Shown here one piece after another: positions 1-6,544 of a stretch of DNA of 8,471 nt. Origin of the DNA: Erysipelotrichaceae bacterium. GTDB taxonomy: Bacteria > Bacillota_I > Bacilli_A > Erysipelotrichales > Erysipelotrichaceae. Each line of letters begins with the position of its first letter. The first letter of the stretch is position 1. The stretch spans positions 1 through 8,471 of the forward strand of contig JAFWKS010000440.1 in NCBI GenBank assembly GCA_017511325.1, read 5' to 3'. A program made the position numbers and the translations under genes. The notes below the pieces were generated by a model. The model did no database searches, was not told the origin of the DNA, and worked only from the letters and a program-made list of their open reading frames with translations.

Positions 1-1217
1 ACCAGAGTCGAAGCTTCATCATTGGTGCAGATATCCTCGCCGATCAGTTCTCCATCCACCCACTCAAAGACACAGCGCTTGTTTGAAGAGGAAAGCCGGT
101 CAATGATCTTTTCCAGTTCCTCCGCCTTGTATCCTGTCAGATCAAAGTAGATCGGAATACTGACCGATCCCAGATATCCCTGAACATTTCTTTCTTCCGT
201 TTCCATACGGTAATGTGACGGATCCACTTCGCACATCCTTGTGTTGCCCATACGGATATGGACATCTTCGTCCTGTGTACTCGATGCACTTCCCGTATAG
301 ACGCCATCCTGTTTGGTCTTGTAGCAGACATCATCGTAATAGGTAAACGTATGACGGTGGATCGTGTTGTTTTCCCACAAGTCCATACCGGTCTCTATTT
401 CGAAAAAACTGCCTGCATACGAATGGATCACATCCGCAAAATCACCAGATGCAGCATTGGTATATTCGCTGTCGAAGAATTCATCGATCTGTTTCTGCGC
501 CGGCGCTGCGACTTTGTATTTGGGAAGGCCGTTGGCATCGTATCCGTCAAATATCACGTAATTTCCCGCATCATAAATATCCGGCAGGTCCTCTGAGTTA
601 TAACCGACAACTTCGCCGTTACTTTCATCAATGATGATGTTTTCGTCAAAAAAGGTGGGACTCTCGGTAAACTGAGCAATTGTTCCGTTGGTTGCTGTTG
701 TGTATGCCGATATGATCCTGGCAATCAGTTCGATATCCGGCTCAAATCCGACATGGATCTCGCAGCCTTCGGTAACGAAGTCGATCGAGCCGTCTTCATT
801 GTAATGCGCATCCTGCGCAGTGAACTCGCAGCCATAGCTCATATTGAGGTTGTTCATTATGACAGGGTCTTTTTTAACATCATCATATGCCTCGTGTACG
901 GCGTCCCTGACCGCATCCGTGACAGGATCGGCGCTCATATTGAGCAGATATTTGACCGAAACAAGACATAGCGGAACGGCCGTAACCAGAATCGCAAAGA
1001 TCGCTACAGGAGCCGCAAATGTTGAAATGACTCCTTTTATCCCGCCTTCTATTGCTGCATCAATAAACTGATGGATCCATTGTCTTGCCAGCTGTGCAGC
1101 CTTTTCTCTTTGTTTGCCGGTGACAAACGAAGATCCGACAGATGACGCCTGATCGGTTAGATTCGAGCCTTCTTCCAGCTGGTCCAGGGAATCCTGGTTG
1201 TCATAGAGATCAGGCAT
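1..1217 (-). CDS. Exported single-pass protein of the conjugation operon, C-terminus outside window
   Basis: This reading frame is open from an ATG at 1217-1215 to the left edge (405 codons visible, no stop), so the gene is partial at its 3' end. The start overlaps the last 8 bases of the VirB6-like gene (ATGCCTGA), and a GAGGAAG just before the ATG can serve as ribosome binding site, so translation is probably coupled. The first 55 residues are hydrophilic. One membrane helix follows at about residues 60-92, and the rest is a long Asp/Glu/Tyr-rich region that should face outward. Six cysteines fall after the helix (about C130, C152, C298, C329, C382, C397). In Tn916-like elements the gene after the VirB6 homologue encodes a VirB1/CwlT-type cell-wall hydrolase. 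A hydrolase domain could lie beyond the edge, but no catalytic motif is visible here. A VirB8-like role is an alternative. The gene is certain, its function is not. Confidence 0.8.
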   Translation of the reverse strand, partial: MPDLYDNQDSLDQLEEGSNLTDQASSVGSSFVTGKQREKAAQLARQWIHQFIDAAIEGGIKGVISTFAAPVAIFAILVTAVPLCLVSVKYLLNMSADPVTDAVRDAVHEAYDDVKKDPVIMNNLNMSYGCEFTAQDAHYNEDGSIDFVTEGCEIHVGFEPDIELIARIISAYTTATNGTIAQFTESPTFFDENIIIDESNGEVVGYNSEDLPDIYDAGNYVIFDGYDANGLPKYKVAAPAQKQIDEFFDSEYTNAASGDFADVIHSYAGSFFEIETGMDLWENNTIHRHTFTYYDDVCYKTKQDGVYTGSASSTQDEDVHIRMGNTRMCEVDPSHYRMETEERNVQGYLGSVSIPIYFDLTGYKAEELEKIIDRLSSSNKRCVFEWVDGELIGEDICTNDEASTL

Positions 1218-3213
1218 CTTCCTCGTCACTTTCCTCGTCCATCAGGGCATCCATGTCCTGATCATAATCATCGTCTTCGTCCTCTGGCTGACCATATATG
1301 TTACTTCTTTCCTCTTCGATCGCGCCTCTGACTTCCTCTTCGTCTTTGAAGAGTTCTTCAAGTCTGCTGTAAGTTCTTTTCTGCGTTTCCTTGTAGTTTT
1401 CCTGATGGAACATTTTGTTGCTTACTTTTTCGCTTGCCGTATATTTCCAGACATAATCGAAACCGTCCGCCTGCATTCTGACGTTGTAGGTTTCTTCGCC
1501 GGATCTGTTGACTTCAAGGTAAGTGGAATAGGAATTGCCGTATTTTTCGCTGATTTCCTTGTTTGCTTCAAAGGCGGCTCTGCTCATCAGCTGATCCGGT
1601 TCAAGTTCATACATATAAGCCTGACCGTTCTGGAGCGAGATCGGATCGTTTCTGCCGACGCGGTAAGTGATATCATCACCGACGCTGTTCTTGCCGATCG
1701 ATACAGGTGTGCCGACATTTAGCGGCGTCTGATCAGGGAAGATGGCATAGGTTGAAGGATTGCTCTCCTTGCCCTGGTTTGTCCATGTTCCTCTGAAGAT
1801 CTGACCATTGATCGGAGCAGATACGATTTCGCCTTTATCGTTCAAGACCGGTTTTTCGGCAGAACCGATGTAGCCCATCGAACCGGTCTTTAAATGAGAC
1901 AGTTCCCCAAGGCCGTTTGCTCTTGAGACATCAGACATCTTCACAGGTGTACCTACACCGCTGTCCATTGCCTTATTGACACTGATGGCCGATTGGGCGA
2001 TCCTGCTCTGCTCGTTTTTGCCTACACCGTTCTGGTTTGTTATGCTTCTTCCAGGGATGCCGTCGGTTGTATACTTGCCGTCTTTGATCCTTGCCGAATG
2101 GCCGCTGTCAGCCACGTCCGGTGATCTTTTAAGATCCATGGATTTTGACATCTGCCCTATTCTGCTGTTTTCACCGTATTTTCTCTGCATGGCCATCGAG
2201 AAGTTGTGGGTCATCTCCTGGCCAGCCTTGCGACCGTATTCTCTTCCAAGGCTCATAGTCAACATACCGCCGGTTTCTCTCCACAGCCTGCCCATTGCCA
2301 TCAGACCTTTGCCGTAATCCCTTAAAGTGTCGGAATTAGCGACAGTTCTGATGCCGACGGTATTCATGAGCTTTTCGGAATTTTTGTAAAGAGACAAAAG
2401 AGCCAGTGTGAAGGCATATTTAAACAGCACATCGCCAAGGGTAAAGAACTGGAAGCCGCTCAGATCCCCCATTGAAAAGACATAGAAGATCAGAATCGCA
2501 AAGCTGATAACGATCGTAAGAGCCTGGGATAAAACTGACATGATCCAGTTTTTGAACGTATCTGCGGTCTGTCTTGTCGCATTCATACCGACAAACACAG
2601 GTCCAAGAAGAAGCGTCATGGCAAAGGTCAGCCAGCGCTCCACAAACACGATGCCTGCACTGATTGTTGATTTGAAAAGCGCAAACGACATTACAACGAT
2701 GACGATCTGATCGGCAGGTGTGGCGATGTTGATGTTGAATGCCTTTACGGAACTCATCAGCTTGTCGGCCTGCGGCGTGATGTAACCGATAACTGCCGAC
2801 ATCATGTTACCAAACTGACTTAACAGACCCGTACCAAACCACCTGTTTCCCGGTACTCCGAAGATCATGATCTCAAGAAAGACAGTCGCTATTGCCCTTA
2901 TAAGTATATTGAACGGATTTTCACTGGCCTCTCCCTGCATGCCTTTGATAAATGAAGATATGACGGAAAGAAGCGCTGAGACGATGATGATCGAGAAACC
3001 GACTCCGTAAATGATTCCTCCCACGTCAATTCCCGCTCTTCCCAGATAAGATCCGGATCCGAAATAATCCTCAAGGATGTCGATGACGTTTCCGTTGATG
3101 ATAAATAAGCGCTTTTCTATGATCGCCTTCATGGCTGTAACTGCCGACATCGTCAAAAGCGAAATGACTGTCGGCAAAAGCGCATAGATTGCTGCTGCGA
3201 TAAGTGCTGCCAT
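1210..3213 (-). CDS. VirB6/TrbL-like conjugation channel protein
   Basis: This 667-aa protein probably forms the inner-membrane part of a type IV secretion (conjugation) channel. The N-terminal 280 residues carry about six or seven hydrophobic segments (roughly 3-28, 62-89, 103-120, 165-182, 184-208, 228-248, 262-276). A segment with ERW near 192-194, hydrophobic residues and a LLLGPVF stretch near 201-207, then a K/W-containing loop and another helix, resembles VirB6/TrbL-type proteins. Residues 300-667 are hydrophilic and end in a strongly acidic tail (about 643-667, mostly Asp/Glu). The start is supported by AGGAGG at 3223-3218, four bases before the ATG. It lies downstream of the 95-aa VirB2-like gene, separated by an intrinsic terminator, and overlaps the next gene by 8 bp. 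The family call rests on topology, size and gene order rather than a diagnostic catalytic motif. Tn916 Orf15 is a comparable polytopic protein in the same position. Confidence 0.72.
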   Translation of the reverse strand: MAALIAAAIYALLPTVISLLTMSAVTAMKAIIEKRLFIINGNVIDILEDYFGSGSYLGRAGIDVGGIIYGVGFSIIIVSALLSVISSFIKGMQGEASENPFNILIRAIATVFLEIMIFGVPGNRWFGTGLLSQFGNMMSAVIGYITPQADKLMSSVKAFNINIATPADQIVIVVMSFALFKSTISAGIVFVERWLTFAMTLLLGPVFVGMNATRQTADTFKNWIMSVLSQALTIVISFAILIFYVFSMGDLSGFQFFTLGDVLFKYAFTLALLSLYKNSEKLMNTVGIRTVANSDTLRDYGKGLMAMGRLWRETGGMLTMSLGREYGRKAGQEMTHNFSMAMQRKYGENSRIGQMSKSMDLKRSPDVADSGHSARIKDGKYTTDGIPGRSITNQNGVGKNEQSRIAQSAISVNKAMDSGVGTPVKMSDVSRANGLGELSHLKTGSMGYIGSAEKPVLNDKGEIVSAPINGQIFRGTWTNQGKESNPSTYAIFPDQTPLNVGTPVSIGKNSVGDDITYRVGRNDPISLQNGQAYMYELEPDQLMSRAAFEANKEISEKYGNSYSTYLEVNRSGEETYNVRMQADGFDYVWKYTASEKVSNKMFHQENYKETQKRTYSRLEELFKDEEEVRGAIEEERSNIYGQPEDEDDDYDQDMDALMDEESDEEDA

Positions 3214-3222
3214 TGTTCCTCC

Positions 3223-3252
3223 TAAAAAATAAAGAGACCCTTACGGATCTCT
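3223..3252 (-). terminator. Internal intrinsic terminator inside the conjugation operon
   Basis: On the minus strand a hairpin (AGAGATCC, loop GTAAG, GGTCTCT, with one bulged T; 3252-3233) is followed directly by TTTATTTTTTA. The T-run abuts the AGGAGG of the VirB6-like gene. It sits between the 95-aa gene and the VirB6-like gene. Those genes have no other obvious promoter between them, so it probably works as a partial terminator that lowers expression of the downstream genes. Confidence 0.7.
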
Positions 3253-3257
3253 GCAGT

Positions 3258-3291
3258 TGTCATGTGTCACTGACAGTATAACGTAAGTGAC
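3258..3291. repeat. Overlapping inverted repeats between the pilin-like and VirB6-like genes
   Basis: This interval contains GTCACT (3266-3271) and its inverted copy AGTGAC (3286-3291). It also contains an 11-bp palindrome, TGTCA-C-TGACA (3265-3275), and another TGTCA at 3258-3262 that can pair with TGACA at 3271-3275. Several of these pairings exclude one another. They lie just upstream (in transcript order) of the internal terminator. They could stabilise the 3' end of the upstream message, modulate termination or bind a regulator. This is seen directly, but function is inferred. Confidence 0.4.
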
Positions 3292-3312
3292 GAAAATATT
3301 GACGGTTTCAGA

Positions 3313-3600
3313 TCAGCTCAACGAGTTGATTGCATCAACTACAGCGCTGATGATGGTTGGTGCCAGATAGATAATAAGCAAGCCTACTATTGATCCGATC
3401 ATCAGTCCTTTTGCTTTGTCCAGCGAGTTTTTGTCTTTGCCGACAATGAAGAAATAAAACGAAGAACAGACCAGGGTAGCTGTCGCCAATGGAGTTCCGA
3501 TATCTTTAATGACTCCATACACTGTCTGCCAGAGTTTGTTTACCAGATCTCCTGTCGGAGAAAGCATAACTGCAATCGAATTTATAAGTATCTTATTCAT
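3313..3600 (-). CDS. Small two-helix membrane protein, VirB2/TrbC-like
   Basis: This 95-aa protein has two hydrophobic segments (about residues 36-54 and 66-88) joined by a short charged loop rich in Lys and Asp (about 55-64). That is the shape of VirB2/TrbC-type pilin or channel subunits and of the small membrane proteins found before the VirB6 gene in Firmicutes conjugative elements. No clear cleavable signal peptide is visible, although residues 1-20 are weakly amphipathic. The start is supported by a GGAAGGTG site at 3613-3606, five bases before the ATG. It is the first gene after the promoter at 3675-3647 and is followed by an intrinsic terminator, which fits a subunit made in larger amounts than the downstream channel protein. 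Sequence identity to VirB2 is too weak to prove by eye, so the call rests on size, topology and position. Confidence 0.65.
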   Translation of the reverse strand: MNKILINSIAVMLSPTGDLVNKLWQTVYGVIKDIGTPLATATLVCSSFYFFIVGKDKNSLDKAKGLMIGSIVGLLIIYLAPTIISAVVDAINSLS

Positions 3601-3646
3601 GTTGTCACCTTCCTATGTTGAGCAAAAAATACAATCTTCTAGTTAA

Positions 3647-3675
3647 ATTATAGTTTTGTCTTCACTTTCGGTCAA
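3647..3675 (-). promoter_or_regulatory. Strong sigma-A promoter of the conjugation operon
   Basis: On the minus strand there is a -35 TTGACC (3675-3670), a 17-bp spacer and a perfect -10 TATAAT (3652-3647). Transcription should begin near 3640, giving a leader of about 40 nt before the ATG at 3600. This is the best promoter in the window and directs the 95-aa gene and the genes downstream. Confidence 0.85.
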
Positions 3676-3748
3676 GTTAATATTACTTATAATAAAGTTT
3701 GATATATATTTCCCGGTTGAGTATTGCTGTCTTCTCTTTTGCCGGATC

Positions 3749-3778
3749 AAAATAAAGGCTCCTGAATTACCAGGAGCC
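3749..3778 (-). terminator. Intrinsic terminator of the AAA/DUF4143 gene
   Basis: A perfect 8-bp stem (GGCTCCTG / CAGGAGCC, 3757-3778, six-base loop) is followed on the minus strand by TTTATTTT. It lies 30 bp after the stop codon of the ATPase gene and about 75 bp before the conjugation promoter, so it insulates the two units. Confidence 0.88.
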
Positions 3779-3807
3779 CCGGAAGGAAGAAAACACAATT
3801 TTGAAAG

Positions 3808-5124
3808 CTAGCAATAATTGTCTATATTCCATGCCAGATACAGCGGCAGACTTAAAGTTCTTGTTTCTTCGCACATATTTTCTGCGAGATTCTTTTCAGA
3901 GAGTTTCAATCCGAACTTAGGCTGATATTTTTTACAAAACTGCTTATAGCTTTTTGCCTGCGTATTGTCGGCTGCTTTTACTTCAACCGGTATCACAGAA
4001 GAGCGATCTTCGTAAATAAAGTCTACTTCCGCCGTGTTACCCGATCGCCAAAAATATGGTTCCTTTCCAACGGAAAGGAGCTCATTCATGACATAGTTCT
4101 CGGCAAATGCCCCTTTAAAGCGCATATAGAGAGCCGCCTCGTCCTGTATGATCTTCGCAGACAGACCTGATTTCGTTCTGAGCAGTCCGATATCAGACAT
4201 ATAAACTTTGAAATAAGTCTCATCAGCGAATCCCGAAAGTGGGAGCTCCGGTTTTTCAACAAGATGCAGCTGATAGATCAGACCCGCATCCTTCAGCCAC
4301 TGCAGTGCATCTTCAAGTTCTGCAGACCTCTTTCCGGCCTTTACATGCGAAAAGACAAACTTGTTGTTTTCTTTTGCCAGCTGAACCGGTATGGATTCCC
4401 ATATCCATCTGATCTTAGGAACATCCGATATAGGGGCGTACTTTGAAAAGTCGTCAGCATAGTCGTTCAGTATTTCGCTTTGAACATAGCTTACTTCTTC
4501 ATAATCGTGACTGTCAAGCCACACTTTTACCGCTTCAGGCATTCCTCCGACAATGTAGTATTCCCTAAGGAGTTTCTTCATCGGCACAGAATAAAGGTCG
4601 GGGATCGGCCTGTTCGTGGGCCATTCTTTCAAGAGCTCAATCAGATCACTTTTTCCGCAGGCAATCACGAATTCTTTAAAGCTCATCGGATAAAGTCTCA
4701 GCCTGTTTATCTTCCCGACCGGAAACGATATCTTTTCCCTTTTGATTGCGACACCCAGCAAGGAACCCGCACACACCACATGCAGATCCGGCATGTTCTC
4801 CGAGAAATATTTCAAGGCAGTGATGGCTCTTGGACAATTCTGGATCTCATCAAAAAACAGCAGGGTCTTTCCGGCAATGATATTTGCTTTGGTATGATAC
4901 TCTATCTCTCTGATGATCCTGTTTACATCAAAATCATAATCGAATATGGCTGCAGCATTATCTGATTCTTCAAAGTTTAAGTATGCAAGATTATCAAAGC
5001 AATTATTCCCGAATTCTTTGATAATATATGTCTTTCCGCATTGCCGGACACCCGAGACAAGAAGAGGCTTTCTATTATTCCTGTCCTTCCATAAAATCAA
5101 TTTGTTCATGATCTCTCTGTACAT
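3808..5124 (-). CDS. AAA ATPase with C-terminal DUF4143 domain
   Basis: This 438-aa protein has an N-terminal P-loop ATPase domain (AAA_14 type): Walker A GVRQCGKT at residues 25-32, Walker B LLFFDE ending at D92-E93, and a sensor-like AGSLLG at 119-124. The C-terminal half matches the DUF4143 pattern and includes D368, E381 and K383 in an EVDF...VEVK arrangement, like a PD-(D/E)XK nuclease-type fold. Members of this family are very common in Firmicutes and Bacteroidetes; their biological role is not settled. I chose the start at 5124 because GGAGG (5136-5132) lies seven bases before it. An upstream in-frame ATG at 5169 would place the start at or before the expected transcription start. The gene has its own promoter and terminator, so it is a single-gene unit. 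It appears full length and intact. Confidence 0.9.
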   Translation of the reverse strand: MYREIMNKLILWKDRNNRKPLLVSGVRQCGKTYIIKEFGNNCFDNLAYLNFEESDNAAAIFDYDFDVNRIIREIEYHTKANIIAGKTLLFFDEIQNCPRAITALKYFSENMPDLHVVCAGSLLGVAIKREKISFPVGKINRLRLYPMSFKEFVIACGKSDLIELLKEWPTNRPIPDLYSVPMKKLLREYYIVGGMPEAVKVWLDSHDYEEVSYVQSEILNDYADDFSKYAPISDVPKIRWIWESIPVQLAKENNKFVFSHVKAGKRSAELEDALQWLKDAGLIYQLHLVEKPELPLSGFADETYFKVYMSDIGLLRTKSGLSAKIIQDEAALYMRFKGAFAENYVMNELLSVGKEPYFWRSGNTAEVDFIYEDRSSVIPVEVKAADNTQAKSYKQFCKKYQPKFGLKLSEKNLAENMCEETRTLSLPLYLAWNIDNYC

Positions 5125-5160
5125 ATTGTTTCCTCCGAAAGTTGCAGCATCTATGCAATA

Positions 5161-5190
5161 ATTATACATTTTATCATATGACTATTGCAA
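5161..5190 (-). promoter_or_regulatory. Promoter of the AAA/DUF4143 gene
   Basis: On the minus strand there is a perfect TATAAT (5166-5161), with TTGCAA (5190-5185) 18 bp upstream as a four-of-six -35. The predicted transcript would start near 5154, below the ATG at 5169, which supports the start at 5124. A 7-bp inverted repeat, TGCAATA/TATTGCA (5154-5160 and 5183-5189), frames the -10 region and could be an operator. Confidence 0.65.
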
Positions 5191-5218
5191 TGTTAATTGC
5201 GTTTTTCATATGACTATT
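5175..5218. repeat. Two direct repeats at the ATPase promoter
   Basis: The 12-mer CATATGACTATT occurs at 5175-5186 and again at 5207-5218, a period of 32 bp or about three helical turns. Read on the minus strand, similarity continues past the 12-mer into a short A-rich run. One copy overlaps the proposed -35 element. This arrangement suits a regulator binding on one face of the helix, but no regulator is identified. Confidence 0.55.
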
Positions 5219-5263
5219 TAGATGTATAAATATTTCTTAACGTATACAAAAGACTTCTTTTAG

Positions 5264-5332
5264 TTCAAGAATAGAAAGCCAAGGATTCTCCCTTATTTAT
5301 ATGGGAGAGGAATTGGCTCTCTCACTTATAAT
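5264..5332 (+). repeat. Structured direct repeat, left copy
   Basis: This is a 69-bp sequence that matches 6664-6732 at 60 of 69 positions without gaps. It folds as AGCCAA (5277-5282) with TTGGCT (5313-5318), then a symmetric purine loop GGAT/GGAA, then TCCC-type stem TCTCCC (5287-5292) with GGGAGA (5303-5308) and a 10-nt A/T loop. It ends in TATAAT at 5327-5332. It probably represents the left-end hairpin of the tnpB element. Confidence 0.8.
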
Positions 5333-5374
5333 TATTCACTAAATAACGTGATATAATTGTTTTAGAGAATAAAT
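5330..5374 (+). promoter_or_regulatory. A/T-rich hairpin and possible tnpB promoter region
   Basis: A 10-bp stem (5330-5339 with 5348-5358, one bulged T at 5352) immediately follows the left repeat. Its right arm contains TATAAT at 5352-5357, 17 bp before the ATG. No convincing -35 box is seen, and only a weak AGAG-type ribosome binding site precedes the start, so tnpB expression is predicted to be low. Confidence 0.35.
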
Positions 5375-6544
5375 ATGGAATCAGTTAAGACCGCCAAAGT
5401 ACAGATACATCCACGGAAAAAAGATGCACAGCTCCTGTTTGAAAGCATGAAGGCCTATGCCAGAGGCTGCTCTTTTGTATCTGAATATATTTTTGAAACA
5501 GAGGATCTCTCGCAGGCATCAGTGCAAAAGCACACATACAGCGTGCTGAGAAGCAGATACGGTCTTCCCTCGCAAATGGCGTGCAACGCAGTAAGAACGG
5601 TGATAGGTTCATATAAGACAAACAAGACAAGCGGAAGACCCTGGACATTATGCAAATATAACAGCCCGCAGATGACACTGTCCTGGAACAGAGACTATTC
5701 ATTGAATTCAGACAGATTTTCTGTAGGCACATTGCGTGGTCGTATTAAGTGCTCTTATGACATTAAAGGCATGGAGAGATATTTTGACAAGACCGTTTAC
5801 TCTTTCGGTACTGCCAAAGTCATATGTAAGCATGGAAAGTTCTTTCTGCACATATCAGTTTCAGCCGAGATGGACATCTTAAACGACACAGATGTTATCA
5901 ACGTGGTCGGCATAGACAGAGGTGTGAATTTTATCGCCAGCACTTATGACAGTAAAGGCAGATCCGGATTTTACAGCGGCAAGACTGTCAAGAATAAAAG
6001 AGCTCATTATAAGCAGCTGAGACGTGAGCTCCAGTCTAAACAGACTCCTTCGGCAAGACGAAGACTCAAAGCTATTGGTCAAAGAGAAAACCGTTGGATG
6101 CGCGATGTCAATCATTGCGTATCAAAGGCACTCGTTGAATCAAGCCCCGAAGGGACACTGTTCGTTCTTGAAGATCTTAAGGGCATCCGAAACGCTACTG
6201 AAAAAGTTTTGAGAAAAGACCGCTATGAAATGGTGAGCTGGAGCTTTTATGACCTTGAGCAAAAACTCAACTACAAAGCCGTTGAGAATAAACAAAAGGT
6301 CATAAAGGTCGATCCGGCCTACACATCACAAACCTGCCCTAAATGCGGACACATCGATAAGAGATCGCGCCATAAAAAAGTGCATACCTTCGTATGCACG
6401 AACTGCAGCTATACATCTAATGATGACCGCATCGGAGCAATGAATCTCTACCGGATGGGAATCGAGTACCTCGTAGAGTCTCAGGGAAGCATGTCTTCTT
6501 TGAGTGGGGCGCAGTCAATCGCCCCTGATGTAACATCAGCTTAG
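5375..6544 (+). CDS. tnpB: TnpB RNA-guided endonuclease (IS200/IS605 OrfB)
   Basis: This 389-aa protein has the full TnpB signature. The RuvC-like acidic residues are present: D181 in GIDRG, E266 in VLEDL and D351 in NDDRIGAMNL. A four-cysteine zinc finger (C321, C324, C341, C344) lies between the second and third RuvC motifs. A basic region at about 205-245 fits nucleic-acid binding. Length is normal for the family. TnpB proteins cut DNA next to a short target-adjacent motif, guided by an omega RNA made from the right end of the element, and help retain the element after excision. The start is ATG 5375 with a weak ribosome binding site. The 3' end of the gene overlaps several hairpins that may belong to the guide RNA. 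It is the only plus-strand gene in the window and has no tnpA partner. Confidence 0.93.
   Translation: MESVKTAKVQIHPRKKDAQLLFESMKAYARGCSFVSEYIFETEDLSQASVQKHTYSVLRSRYGLPSQMACNAVRTVIGSYKTNKTSGRPWTLCKYNSPQMTLSWNRDYSLNSDRFSVGTLRGRIKCSYDIKGMERYFDKTVYSFGTAKVICKHGKFFLHISVSAEMDILNDTDVINVVGIDRGVNFIASTYDSKGRSGFYSGKTVKNKRAHYKQLRRELQSKQTPSARRRLKAIGQRENRWMRDVNHCVSKALVESSPEGTLFVLEDLKGIRNATEKVLRKDRYEMVSWSFYDLEQKLNYKAVENKQKVIKVDPAYTSQTCPKCGHIDKRSRHKKVHTFVCTNCSYTSNDDRIGAMNLYRMGIEYLVESQGSMSSLSGAQSIAPDVTSA

Noticed and set aside
258..596. Plus-strand open frames over 258-1071
   Set aside because: They lie opposite the long minus-strand frame 1217-1, have no ribosome sites and show no domain features; the minus-strand product has a clear membrane helix and operon context.
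5125..5169. Upstream ATG for the AAA/DUF4143 gene
   Set aside because: It falls between the -10 box and the expected transcription start and lacks a ribosome site, while 5124 has GGAGG at ideal spacing.
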